Assembly (NCBI GenBank): GCA_946811695.1
Contig: OX328123.1
Span: 147,185,837 to 147,249,836 of the forward strand
Source of the DNA: Gonocerus acuteangulatus
Lineage: Eukaryota > Arthropoda > Insecta > Hemiptera > Coreidae
Direction: 5' to 3'
Length of the DNA stretch: 64,000 nucleotides
The notes under the pieces were generated by a model that worked only from the letters and a program-made list of their open reading frames with translations, did no database searches and was not told where the DNA came from. Of the stretch, positions 1-11,507 are shown piece by piece; position 1 is the stretch's first letter; every line of letters starts with the position of its first letter. A program made the translations under genes and the position numbers.

Positions 1-677
1 AGTAATGTTTTCCTTCGAATTCAAAACGATAAATTCGCTTGGTTGTCAAGCTGCATAACTAAATAAAATATTTGCTCCTTTGGAGATATATGATACTGTC
101 AATGTACTATCTAACTTCATTTTGCGGGATTTTGAGTCCAAGACTGCCTGTGAGTATGAGCGTTCAATGCCTTACCGCTCATTGTTTGCAAAAAATGAAG
201 ACTAAATATTGAAAATGGCGAAAAAAATCCCTCTTCATTCATTATCAGCCCAAGTCGAAAGGAATAGGCTTTTACTAATCAGAGTCTTGGAAGAGTCTTA
301 GCTGTCAGGATTAGAAACTGTCTCGACCTGTTTCTTCTGACAGGTAATCTGTCAGGAAGTTTCCGAGCAGCCAACTTCAATGTTTAAAAGTTACTTTAAA
401 TAAGGCTCCATGTTTTATAGAAGTAATGAGAGAAAAGAAAAGCAATTTGTACTTTTTTTCAGGCATAGAGGGGAAATCGTTAGGACAACGGTATCTAATT
501 AAAGCAAACTGAGATCGGACACATCTGCGACTGTCCTTTGAGAACTGAAGATGATCAAACACCACAAGTAATAGGATATTACTTTGCATGATATAAATTT
601 TCAAGTTATTATTTACAAAAAAAAAAAGAAAAGTTCATGGACTTGAATCCATAATCTCGTGGATTAGTGGGATCATA
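1..677. other. AT-rich sequence, nothing recognised
   Basis: No splice-bounded open frame, repeat or RNA motif was recognised. A short A-run at 616-630 precedes the satellite array. Confidence 0.5.
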
Positions 678-2930
678 TACTGGAAGTGTATACGAGCAGC
701 GCTGTGCTATAAACTAGAACAAGCGGCTACGCAATTCACCCACTAGTGATCCAACTACTTCGAATCCTATGGGGCAGCGTCTACTGGAAGTGTATACGAG
801 CAGCTCTGTACTATAAACTAGAAGAAGCGGCTTCGCAATACACCCACTACTGATCCAGCTACTTCGAATCCTATGAGGCAGCGTCTACTGGAAGTGTATA
901 CGAGCAGCGCTGTACTATAAACTAGAAGAAGCGGCTTCGCAATTCACCCACTACTGATCCAGCTACTTCGAATCCTATGAGGCAGCGTCTACTGGAAGTG
1001 TATACGAGCAGCGCTGTGCTATAAACTAGAACAAGCGGCTACGCAATACACCCACTACTGATCCAGCTACTTCGAATCCTATGAGGCAGCGTCTACTGGA
1101 AGTGTATACGAGCAGCGCTGTGCTATAAACTAGAAGAAGCGGCTTCGCAATACACCCACTACTGATCCAACAACTTCGAATCCTATGAGGCAGCGTCTAC
1201 TGGAAGTGTATACGAGCAGCGCTGTACTATAAACTAGAAGAAGCGGCTACGCAATTCAACCACTACTGATCCAACTACTTCGAATACAATGAGACAGCGT
1301 CTACTGGAATTGTATACGAGCAGCGCTGTACTATAAACTACAACAAGCGGCTACGCAATACACCCGCTACTGATCCAACTACTTCGAATACTATGAGGCA
1401 GGGTCTACTTGAATTGTATACGAGCAGCGCTGTGCTATAAACTAGAACAAGCGGCTACGCAATTCACCCACTAGTGATCCAACTACTTCGAATCCTATGG
1501 GGCAGCGTCTACTGGAAGTGTATACGAGCAGCGCTGTACTATAAACTAGAAGAAGCGGCTTCGCAATACACCCACTACTGATCCAGCTACTTCGAATCCT
1601 ATGAGGCAGCGTCTACTGGAAGTGTATACGAGCAGCGCTGTACTATAAACTAGAAGAAGCGGCTTCGCAATTCACCCACTACTGATCCAGCTACTTCGAA
1701 TCCTATGAGGCAGCGTCTACTGGAAGTGTATACGAGCAGCGCTGTGCTATAAACTAGAAGAAGCGGCTTCGCAATACACCCGCTAGTGATCCAACTACTT
1801 CTAATCCTATGGGGCAGCGTCTACTGGAAGTGTATACGAGCAGCGCTGTACTATAAACTAGAAGAAGCGGCTTCGCAATACACCCACTACTGATCCAGCT
1901 ACTTCGAATCCTATGAGGCAGCGTCTACTGGAAGTGTATACGAGCAGCGCTGTACTATAAACTAGAAGAAGCGGCTTCGCAATTCACCCACTACTGATCC
2001 AGCTACTTCGAATCCTATGAGGCAGCGTCTACTGGAAGTGTATACGAGCAGCGCTGTGCTATAAACTAGAAGAAGCGGCTTCGCAATACACCCGCTAGTG
2101 ATCCAACTACTTTGAATCCTATGGGGCAGCGTCTACTGGAAGTGTATACGAGCAGCGTTGTACTATAAACTAGAAGAAGCGGCTTCGCAATACACCCACT
2201 ACTGATCCAGCTACTTCGAATCCTATGAGGCAGCGTCAACTGGAAGTGTATACGAGCAGCGCTGTGCTATAAACTAGAACAAGCGGCTACGCAATTCACC
2301 CACTAGTGATCCAACTACTTCGAATCCTATGGGGCAGCGTCTACTGGAAGTGTATACGAGCAGCGCTGTGCTATAAACTAGAACAAGCGGCTGCGCAATA
2401 TACCCGCTACTGATCCAACTACTTCGAATACTATGGGGCAGCGTCTACTGGAAGTGTATACGAGCAGCGCTGTACTATAAACTAGAACAAGCGGCTACGC
2501 AATTCACCCACTAGTGATCCAACTACTTCGAATCCTATGGGGCAGCGTCTGCTGGAAGTGTATACGAGCAGCGCTGTACTATAAACTAGAAGAAGCGGCT
2601 TCGCAATACACCCACTACTGATCCAGCTACTTCGAATCCTATGAGGCAGCGTCTACTGGAAGTGTATACGAGCAGCGCTGTACTATAAACTAGAAGAAGC
2701 GGCTACGCAATTCAACCACTACTGATCCAACTACTTCGAATAAAATGAGACAGCGTCTACTGGAATTGTATACGAGCAGCGCTGTACTATAAACTACAAC
2801 AAGCGGCTACGCAATACACCCGCTACTGATCCAACTACTTCGAATACTATGAGGCAGGGTCTACTTGAATTGTATACGAGCAGCGCTGTGCTATAAACTA
2901 GAAGAAGCTGCTTTGCAATACGAAGAAGCG
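678..2930. repeat. 104-bp satellite array, 21 full units plus a partial
   Basis: Unit starts (TACTGGAAGTGTATACGAGC or close variants) recur at 678, 782, 886 and so on to 2862, always 104 bp apart, so no net indels over about 2.2 kb. Each unit contains the palindrome CAGCGCTG and the small dyad GAAGCGGCTTC. Diagnostic variants (CTAGTGATCCAAC against CTACTGATCCAGC; GGGGCAG against GAGGCAG) define unit types in a higher-order order. The last unit, from 2862, breaks off near 2930. No open frame runs through the units. Confidence 0.93.
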
Positions 2931-3248
2931 GTATTGCTTCTGGTGACACTTTAAAGCAAATCCACTACTCTATTCTACTATCAGCAACTTCACTAGTTGT
3001 GATATAGTCTGTAGGATGTCTTTCAAATGTGTACATTCTTATTATTTATCTCTCTATTTTTTTCTGAAGTTCAAAAACGCAAAACTATACCTATAAACAA
3101 AAATATATCTAGTAGTCAAAATTAAAATAATGAGATAATAATGTTTTATAATAAGAAATTTGAGCTAGAGGAATATATAATATTTATACAATTTTAAAAG
3201 TTCTTTATTTTTATTATTTTATAAAACGCATTTTGTTTATTAGAACGC

Positions 3249-3250
<2 letters not shown>

Positions 3251-3285
<35 letters not shown>

Positions 3286-3530
3286 CTTCTTTCGCCTTCG
3301 ATACTGTAAAGGGGGCGCACCAGCATCTACCAATATAATATCTACGGGGCTTGTCCGGAAAGCAACCGTTGCTATTCTCAGACCAGAATTATGAATACTG
3401 TCTATTATTTTTAAGGTTCTGGGACTGGCAGATCCATAAGCCACACATCCATAATCCAGCTTCGATCTAATCAAACTTCTATACAGCATTATCATACTCT
3501 TTTGATCAGCTCCCCATTTGGTATTGCTTA
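3251..3530 (-). pseudogene. non-LTR retrotransposon RT fragment (Jockey/I-like) with poly-A
   Basis: The minus strand encodes WGADQKSMIMLYRSLIRSKL followed by DYGC..YGSA, GLR and AFRTSPV, then PPLQYRR. This is the region just after the RT thumb in Jockey/I-type ORF2 proteins. About 75 residues are readable. An in-frame stop lies upstream near 3536, and the frame runs straight into a poly-A tract (T-run 3251-3285 on the plus strand) right after PPLQYRR, far short of a normal ORF2 end. It looks like a truncated copy whose A-tail begins inside the coding sequence, by internal priming or later A-run insertion. Not functional. Confidence 0.8.
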
Positions 3531-4407
3531 AAACTTTTTAAGTTTTATCCTGCTTTATCAGATATGACTGTTGCATTGATACTTGCTGCTTTTATACTCC
3601 AACAATCCATTTAATGATTTTTGCTAAAGTTTGTTTATCATAAATATTCACGATTTCCTTTGATAGTCTCGAAAAATCCATATTTTTTAGGTTCTCTTAA
3701 AATCTAAGGAAATATTATAAGTATAAGTAAAATGAAAATTTTGTCATTCGCAGGGTAAAACAGTAAAAAAAACAACGTCATTGATATCATCATTATTTAT
3801 ATTATACAAAAAATAAAACCAATCGTTTAATGGTGAATGATAATAAGGAACATTTTATCATTTTCATTTTTACAAAAATATAATCAATACTCATACATGA
3901 AACCATATTGTTAAACTAATTACCATAAATCTGGTCCAGATTTTTCTTGCCGCAGTTTTAGAGCACCCTGATCAATGATAGTCTTAAAAAATCCGGCCAG
4001 TATTTTCCAATCATCGAAAAAAGCCTTCACCTTCGAGAAAAACGGGATATCAAATCTGATTATTAAAATGGATTTTGAAAATTCATTAAGGTTTTTTTTT
4101 AAAACTGGTATAATATCTCTGCCCTGGGGTATCTACCAGAGCTCAAAATAATATTTGTTTTGTGAGTGATCGCACGTCTAAAAATAATTATTTTTGGTCT
4201 GGTTGATTAGGTTGCCTTTGTCTAATGGTCGAGTGTTTAATGGTTTTATGGTATATGTTTATAATGTTTCAATTATTTAAATTTTTTTAGGGACATTTCT
4301 CTTTACGTTACATCGTTTCCTTCTCCTGAAGGGCTCTTACTTCAACGGATGTTTCAAATGCTAAATTCACAAAGCCTTATTAAGCCACTGGTGAGTTGAC
4401 TATTCTC

Positions 4408-4410
<3 letters not shown>
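3531..4410. other. AT-rich intergenic sequence, nothing recognised
   Basis: No coding or repeat signature recognised. The stretch is rich in A/T runs. Confidence 0.4.
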
Positions 4411-4474
<64 letters not shown>

Positions 4475-4504
4475 GGCGCTTCGACACCTAGGCCATTAGC
4501 GCCC
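4411..4504 (-). mobile_element. SINE-A tail, 5'-truncated
   Basis: A T-run of about 60 bases is followed by ACGGCGCTTCGACACCTAGG and GCCATTAGCGCC. This is the reverse complement of the SINE-A 3' end (GGCGCTAATG..CCTAG....GCGCCGT then A-tail) seen complete at 61112-61291. Only about 30 bp of body remains. Confidence 0.8.
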
Positions 4505-4835
4505 TTAATATTAGCTTCATGATTTCGAAAGAAAGTATCAGCTTAGAGGAATTATTTGCTTGAAGGGATGGCAATCGGGCTATGAATCGTGTCTGGCTCA
4601 TATTATATCCACCAATTACTAATGAAGTATTTAAAGCAAATCCAGTAGAAATTTGATCATTTAAAAAGGGCTTTGTTTATTCGTAACCGCAGAGCATTGT
4701 GTTTTGCACCATGCAACATAAGTGATCCTTCGAGTGGTACAGCCAAACTTCAGTGGCTGGCACGAAGGATTTAGAAGCGATGATGCCGGATAGCGAAAAG
4801 GTTCCACGCCTATTTCTAATGTTTTTAAGTTAGAT

Positions 4836-4841
4836 TTTATT
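4836..4841 (-). promoter_or_regulatory. candidate poly(A) signal of the zinc-finger gene
   Basis: AATAAA reads on the minus strand 277 nt past the stop codon at 5118. The region 4505-5117 would be the 3' UTR and contains nothing else recognised. AATAAA is frequent by chance in AT-rich DNA, so this is only a candidate. Confidence 0.35.
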
Positions 4842-5117
4842 CATGTAATTTGTAGGAGTGATGCCAACAATTTTGGTGGAATTCTTGACATCAAACACGA
4901 TGTGCAGCAATTTTGTTCGGCGATTGAATAAATAAAGTACAACCTAGATCTATGTACGCGAAGAAAACTTTCTATGTATGTGTAAACGCTGTTTTACAGA
5001 GTGCAGCGCGAAGCAGACGACATTCTAAAAGGCCAAATTCAGATCTTCTAAATTCTTGTAGTAAAACTACTCCTTGTTCAATAACCGTTTTCCACATCCC
5101 AAACCATCAATAGCTCG

Positions 5118-5301
5118 TTACACCCTATCCGTCGGGTAGTGTTCCAGATGGAAGGTTGGGTCTCCTGACTGGTAGAGGACTCCCTCAAGTCCTTCGTCGA
5201 CTTCGATAAAAATCACGTCCTCTTCGTGGGAAGTGAGAGCCACGGAAGCCAGCGTAGGAAGTGGCTCTTCGCCTTCCGGATCTCCTTCCAATCGCTTCTT
5301 C
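5118..5301 (-). CDS. C2H2 zinc-finger protein, terminal exon (exon D)
   Basis: This is the last coding exon of the minus-strand zinc-finger gene. It starts after a canonical acceptor (CACTTTTCAG|G); the first G completes the AGG (Arg) codon begun at the end of exon C. It then encodes 60 residues and ends at TAA (5118-5120). The peptide begins KKRLEGDPEGEE and ends FHLEHYPTDRV. It is strongly acidic (EGDPEGEE, HEEDV, EVDEGLEG), has no finger, and gives a C-terminal tail after the DNA-binding fingers. I do not recognise the tail; an acidic tail could recruit cofactors, but that is inference. Codon use and GC content stand out from the AT-rich flanks. A microsatellite and a long palindrome lie just upstream in the intron. 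Confidence 0.82.
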
Positions 5302-5372
5302 CTGAAAAGTGAAGACATTATTAGCATATTTTCTTCATACATAAGATAACATTCGAGAAGTGACCTCTGAAA

Positions 5373-5717
<345 letters not shown>

Positions 5718-5744
5718 GAATATTGGAAGTTGGAGGTCAACAAT

Positions 5745-6090
5745 GGAAGAAAAAGTATATATATATCCTAACTTATTGTCTCTGTGAGCATGTCTAGTCA
5801 TCTCATGGACTACTTCAGTTGGTCGATTTTTAACTATCTTTGCCTCATTCTCTGCGGCAGGACTTCTTGGTATGTTTTTATGGCCAGGTATCTAGACACG
5901 GCAAAACTGGCATGAACACTACTTATTGTGTATTGTTTAGACAGTATCTTTGTAATAAGAGGATGTGTACTGTGGATGTCTGGTAGGTTATGATGCGCGT
6001 CTCTAATATAATCCTAGTAGTGTGTTCATTACTATTTGCGCTACTCATAGCAGCCAAAAGAATTCCGTTTAGATCTGCTACTATACACAG
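5745..6090 (-). pseudogene. non-LTR retrotransposon RNase H remnant
   Basis: The minus strand, allowing stops and a frameshift, reads ADLNGILLAAMSS, then about 30 open codons, then IPGHKNIPR and AENEAKIVKN. This matches the end of the RNase H domain of I/Jockey/R1-type ORF2 proteins, where a D-S-L-S-like block is followed by W-x-PGH-x-GI-x-GNExAD-xxAK. The Trp before the PGH motif has become a stop. It is heavily decayed, and no other part of the element is recognised next to it. Confidence 0.5.
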
Positions 6091-6357
6091 TTTTAACTTT
6101 TTAATAACATTTCTTCCAAGAGTGTTAAATAAATTTAATTTATTTAATTAATTATTTGTTTATTAATTGTGTAAATTAAAGTGTTAATAAATACAAATAA
6201 ACGTCAGATTAGTGATTATTGATCTTCATGAAAAATAAAAGTTTCCACACAGTTCCATAAATTCATTCCATTTTATGTGCTTTGACTACCTTGGTCATTA
6301 GCACCAGGGGAATGCTATATGCCATATCGCCTATGCATATATATATATATATATATA

Positions 6358-7939
6358 CAGGGTGTCCCACATTGAGATGTCATAATTTTAAGGGTTTATT
6401 CTGCATCTCATTTGTAGCTCAACATGTAGCAGAGCTATTCAAACTTTTGTCTATTTTCAAAAGTATTGGGTTTTCTTATGAAAAACAGTGTTTACCGGAT
6501 TTCTGGTCTATGTATCGTAAATGACGACCACATTTTTAGAATCTACATTAAATTTCCAATAAGAAACACCAGTTATTGAAATGTTGTCATATAAATTAGG
6601 AGCTACACTAAGAGCCATTTAGATGTGAACTATTGTTATTAGGGTTTTCTTTACTCCTTCAATATTTTCTTAATCAGCTATTTGTAGACTTAGCGATTTG
6701 CCTCCGCCTCAAAAGTTGCCTTATTTAATAAGGTTTAAAATGGGACCCTGTTGTTTCAAAAACAAAAATTATTTAAGTCTATTTTTTCCTGATTTCTAAG
6801 TCAAAACCAATACATTTGCTGTAGCTTGAAGAAGCCAATCTGAACACATTATTTAGTTTCACGCGAATGTGGTGAAGTCCCATCCTTCCAACATTAGGTA
6901 TACACACTTTTTGCTCAGATTAATGAATATGGGACACTTTGGAAAGAGTGAAAGATGACAGAACATATTTGAAACAAGCACAATAATTGTTATTACTTTA
7001 ACACAATAAATACAGATCTTATATTTTTATAGTTTGAGAGTCTTGTTTTATTAAATTTCTATTTTTAATCCTATTCTATTTAATAAAATTAGACACTACA
7101 ATTTCTGCTTATAAGTTATTGCTTATAAGTAACTGGGTTATTCATTATAAATAGAATTGAAAAAACTCTCTCCTGCAAATATAAACCGAAAAAAATAGAT
7201 TTAAATGAAAAGACTATTATACTACTTTTAAAAATAGAAATTTCATAAAACAAGACCCTCAAAGCATAAAAATATAACATATGTATTTAATTTGTTAACA
7301 ATAACTGTAATTATTTCAAATATGTTCTTCTGTCATATTTCACTCTTTCCAAGGTGCCCCCTAATCCTTAATCAGATCAAAAAGTGTGTGTACCTAATGT
7401 TGGAAGGATGGGACATCACCAAATTCGCGTTAAATTAAATAATGTGTTCGTAATGGCTTCTCGCCACTAAAGCAAATGTATTGGTTTTGACCTAGAAATC
7501 AGAAAAAATAGACTTAAATAATTTTTGTTTTTGAAACAACAGGGTACCATTTTAAAGCTTATTAAATAAGGCAACTTTTGAGGTGGATGTAAACCGGTAA
7601 GTCTACAAATAGCTGATTAGGAAAATATTGAAGGAGTTAAGAAAACCCTAATAACAATAGTTCACATCTAAATGGCTCTTAGTGTAGGTCCAAATTTATA
7701 TGACAACATTTCAATAATGGGTGTTTCTTATTGGAAATTTAATGTAGATTCTAAAAATGTGGTCGTCATTTACGATACATATACCAGAAATCCAGAAAAC
7801 ACTGTTTTTCATAAGAAAACCCAATAGTTTTGAAAATAGACAAAAGTTTGAATAGCTCTGCTACATGTTGAGATAGGACGCTCAAATGAGGTGCAGAATA
7901 AACCCTGGAAATTATGACATCTCAATGTGGGACACCCTG
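6358..7939. mobile_element. 1.58-kb foldback DNA transposon with long TIRs
   Basis: The element starts CAGGGTGTCCCACATTGAGA and ends with the reverse complement. Both ends sit in (TA)n, so the target duplication is TA or TATA. The arms are about 700 bp inverted repeats: CCATCCTTCCAACATTAG at 6880 answers CTAATGTTGGAAGGATGG near 7394, with modest divergence and few indels. A spacer of about 100 bp lies near 7080-7190. No transposase frame is present, so it is non-autonomous. The superfamily is not identified. Confidence 0.85.
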
Positions 7940-7940
7940 T

Positions 7941-8001
<61 letters not shown>

Positions 8002-8187
8002 GTGAGTGTTAACAGGATACGCATCCTTGTTGCATGGAGAAAGCCGTAAAAAGGCTAAGAAACCGAATAGTTTTGAAGATAGACAAAAGTTTGAATAGCT
8101 CTGCTACATGTTGAGATAGGAGGCTCAAATGAGGTGCAGAATAAACCCTGGAAATTATGACATCTCAATGTGGGACACCCTGTATAC

Positions 8188-8237
<50 letters not shown>

Positions 8238-8304
8238 TGAGTGTTAACAGGATACGCATCCTTGTTGCATGGAGAAAGCCGGAAAAAGGCTAAGAAACCG
8301 AATA
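7826..8304. repeat. tandem duplication of ~240 bp including a transposon end
   Basis: Two direct copies, about 7826-8068 and 8069-8304, each contain the last ~120 bp of the foldback element, a (TA)n(TG)n tract and the unique block GAGTGTTAACAGGATACGCA to GCTAAGAAACCGAATAG. They differ by a few substitutions and by repeat length. Confidence 0.85.
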
Positions 8305-8317
8305 GTACACCAAAAAA

Positions 8318-8445
8318 TACATATATTTTTTAACAGGGGTCATTTTCTGTATCTACTGGACAGCAACGATGAAGATTTGGAGACATTTTTCAAAAATTCT
8401 TCGATGAGTGAAACCTCAATAGGTACATTCCTTCGGAATGCTACA
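8318..8445 (+). mobile_element. RC-1 (Helentron-like) 3'-end relic
   Basis: The plus strand matches, with divergence, the reverse complement of the left ends at 13605, 15055, 52109 and 59431: AACAGGGGTCATTTTC, then AGATTTGGAGACATTTTTCA, then CCTCAATAGGTAC and a degraded terminal hairpin ATTCCTTCGGAAT. Only the terminal block is kept. Confidence 0.7.
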
Positions 8446-9129
8446 AATCCAACCCGGTTTCTTTTAAATATATGAATGATTCATCTCGATTGCTGTAAAT
8501 GATTAAGAATGAACCGAGCCAAAGCCTCGCTAATCCAGATACGGCGGAAGAACTGACCATTGGTTATTAAGACTAAAGATAGCTGGAGAAGTTAATGTAC
8601 TTTTTGAGTAATTTATAGCTGAGATATTGCCCCCGCCTTTCGGACACTGACTAATAACCATTCTATGCTCGGCCCTTTCAAGATCTTATTAGCTTTAATC
8701 CGCTTTTGCTGCTTACAGCTCGCGGTTTTATTGCTTTCTGCAAAACACCATTCCTCGTCTGCTTTCTTCGTTATTCTCTCATATCGACAAGTTAAGACAT
8801 TTCTAAAGGATCCTCTTGGGGTCTTGGGAAGTGTTACGAGGATGGATTTGGTATGTTTATGGGATGAGTAGGCGAAGTGCGTACTTTTAATATGGGAATT
8901 GATTGAAGAAAGGGAGGTAAAAATGTAGTTACCATCTATTTTCTATGTTGTTCATGTATGCATGATGCTGTTTATGCCTTTATATGAGTGCCAATAACCC
9001 CTACTCTGACCTGTACAGGGCAAAACCCCAATCGCAGAGACCTTTCAGTGTAAGATATAGAGGGTTGGATAGTAATTCACATTTCTATGAAACGGGGTTA
9101 CACACACGTGACAGTACCCCTCAACTGAA
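8446..9129. other. unclassified sequence
   Basis: No gene or repeat was recognised in 8446-9060. The end of the stretch grades into an old RC-1 relic. Confidence 0.35.
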
Positions 9130-9713
9130 GAGTAAAAAAATAAACTAAATCGGTTCGTTAGGAGGGGGGCGTTTACTCCGAACCCAAATTACTAATTTGC
9201 TCATACCGGCCGTAATTTCTGTTGTATTGTAACGAAACGCGGTATACGTCCTGAGTATCTAATAAGGAAGAAGTGTTGTAAAAATTAACTAAATCGGCAT
9301 AGATCCCCCCCCCCGGAAGGGAAGGGTACTTTGTACTATGTTTGAATTGAATTTTCCGGCCAAATGTTTGTTCGCGAAACTCCCAGTAGGAGTGCCTCTG
9401 TTTTGGTATGACTATGTGGGCTGTATAGTTCTGATGTCTGCCGCTAGGGGGGAGCAGTATCCTGTTCCTGCATTATTACTGTATCCCGTTTCTTTTATGA
9501 TTTATCAAAATCAATTGTCGAAAATGTAAAGCTTTGTGTATTTATTACGTAATGTAGTACCACGCATACACAAAACTCTGGAAGGAAATTAATCACAAAA
9601 GTAGTAATTGAAACAGGTGCTCATAACAAATTCAAAAGAGCAGAACTATTTTATTTATTTATTTATCTATATAGGTTATTTTAAGCAAATTATTCAGGAA
9701 TGATTATATTTTA
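9130..9713 (-). mobile_element. old RC-1 relic
   Basis: It shares blocks with the RC-1 copies in the same order: AACTAAATCGGTTCG, G-run, TTTACTCCGAACCCAAATTA, GTATTGTAACGAAACGCGG, then ACTCTGGAAGGAAATTAA and TTTTAAGCAAATTATTCAGG. It ends where SINE-B begins, and the RC-1 5' terminus is missing. Confidence 0.75.
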
Positions 9714-9913
9714 GGAGGCCCGTTGGCCGTGAGTGTTAAGGCGTGAACACTCCGTGCCAAGGGTCGTAGGATCGATTCCCATTAGGGGAAGGGGGCTTTT
9801 CTTTGGGAAAAAAAATACCATCATCCCCATCCTGGCTAAAAAATGGTGTTGACCTGTAGATAACCCGTATTAAAATTCTTAGTTAATAATAATTGACGTT
9901 AAAATGTAAATAA
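9714..9913 (+). mobile_element. SINE-B, tRNA-Ser-like head
   Basis: The head TTGGCCGTGAGTGTTAAGGC resembles the D-arm/A-box of tRNA-Ser (TGGCCGAGTGGTTAAGGCG), and TAGGATCGATTCCCA fits a B box with one change. The body has GGGGGCTTTTCTTTGGG and a tail GTAGATAACCCGTATTAAAA..GACGTTAAAATG. The same tail recurs at 41760-41840 and, diverged, in the 5S-derived SINE at 23595-23796. No clear target duplication was found for this copy. Confidence 0.72.
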
Positions 9914-10330
9914 ATATTTTATAAATACTTAATTTTATTTTGTTTTAAATAAAACTCTTTAACTATTCTACTTTTTTACGAGTATCCACCTAATAACATT
10001 AATCGCCTTATGGATTCTGTGCTATTGAATCAATTTAATGAGGTCGAAGGCGACTCACAAGCCGCATTAACACAAGAAGCCTATTATAAGCCGAGAAGGG
10101 AAGAAAATGCGAGGAAAAGCTGTTGCGAGCATTAAATTATAGCTTAGAAAGAGTTAGAAAAATGGGCACATGCCATGAGCGGCAAACATTAATCAAACGT
10201 CTTAAAATTATAATCTTCATGTTTGGAAAATGCCAGCTTCAGAAAGGATTCTAATCAAAATTGACCCACTAATCAATCTTTCAAGTTAAACCCCTGTCTC
10301 GTGGAGCGTCCAAGTCTTGCCTTAAGTTAC
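9914..10330. other. AT-rich sequence, nothing recognised
   Basis: No gene, repeat or RNA element recognised. Confidence 0.35.
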
Positions 10331-10522
10331 AGATATTCATGCGTTATACCGAATCTGCACGAGCTGTCCAAGTTGACAAAATTTCAATTTCAATTTCAGA
10401 AAATTTCAAATTTTCCATTATATTAGCAAATTTTTTAGTGTACTCTAACGTTTGTCAACTACATCATGAAAAAGATAAATCAATGAAAATTTGGAAAATA
10501 CAGAATGTGTCATATCTCTTAA

Positions 10523-11507
10523 CCCTTTCGTTGCTCTGAACGAGTTAACTCGTGTACGAAAAGCAGTGCCCCAGACGCTCCACACGAGTTAACTCGTGTT
10601 CCACTGTCGGTGCCCCTCACGCTCCACAAGAGTTAACTCGTGTACGAAAAGCAGTGCCCCAGACGCTCCACACGAGTTAACTCGTGTTCCACTGTCGGTG
10701 CCCCTCACGCTCCACAAGACTTAACTCGTGGCCGGTATTAGCTCCGGTTGTCGCTTCTCCGGCCTTGTGCTATTAACTCGCATAAAGTCAGTGTGACCTA
10801 GCGATATTAAGGATGGTTCTTAGGTTCATTAAATCAACGGAATATTATAATTTTTAATTAACTAATGTATTTATACAATAACCATACTATGTAAGATATT
10901 ATAATGTATTATCTCTGCCTAAAGAAGCCTTAATTGAAATCATGCATTCAATATAATTTTCTGAGTATTTCTAGGATCTGTAATGACTAATAATTTTTCT
11001 CTAAAGTAACAGAGACTTTATATCTCAATTATCCTAAAATTGCTAGTGATTTGATTATTTACGAATAGAGCTTCATCCGGTTCTTCACAAACTTTTTCAT
11101 TTCATCAAATCTTCTTCGTATAATAATTGAAATTTGTCATTGTGCAAGTCTATTAGTATCTATAAAAAAAAATGTTAAGTCCTACAGTCGACAATGTTAT
11201 GCGTAACTGTTGAAGCTGGCGCACCTCACCGCCTATTTGCAGTGTCGTACTCAGATTTGTCTCTCCAGCCGTATTGTTGCTGTTTATATTTTTCAGTCAC
11301 AATTTGTATCTTGTATAGTACGGTTGGTATCGATAGCCTCCTTCGATATGAGTGGCGATGCACCTCGTTTTCTGAGAGAGAGGAAAGAGTCGAACGGTAG
11401 TGAAGTCGTGATGAGGAGTGATTGGCGAGCGTACGGGGAGAGTTACACGGAAAAGCATCGAGCGTACCGGGCGCTGCGAGTCGCTTCATTCATCAGCAAT
11501 GAAAGGG
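10523..11507. mobile_element. piggyBac-type MITE, 985 bp
   Basis: TTAA (10519-10522) precedes CCCTTTCGTTGCT, and AGCAATGAAAGGG precedes TTAA (11508-11511). TTAA target duplications with TIRs beginning CCC are the piggyBac signature. The TIRs match at 12 of 13 positions. No transposase (DDD) frame is visible; the open frames at 11194-11515 (both strands) have no recognised domain, so the element is non-autonomous. An almost intact empty site is present at about 62218. Confidence 0.85.
10535..10735. repeat. 44-bp tandem repeat with palindromic core, 5 copies
   Basis: The core GAGTTAACTCGTG recurs at 10542, 10586, 10630, 10674 and (as GACTTAACTCGTG) 10718, exactly 44 bp apart. Two linker types alternate (ACGAAAAGCAGTGCCCCAGA and TCCACTGTCGGTGCCCCTCA), giving an 88-bp dimer. 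The central units contain the perfect palindrome ACACGAGTTAACTCGTGT. It lies just inside the left TIR of the MITE. Confidence 0.9.

Noticed and set aside
678..2930. CRISPR-like array
   Set aside because: Whole 104-bp units are near-identical with no unique spacers, and the genome is eukaryotic; it is a satellite.
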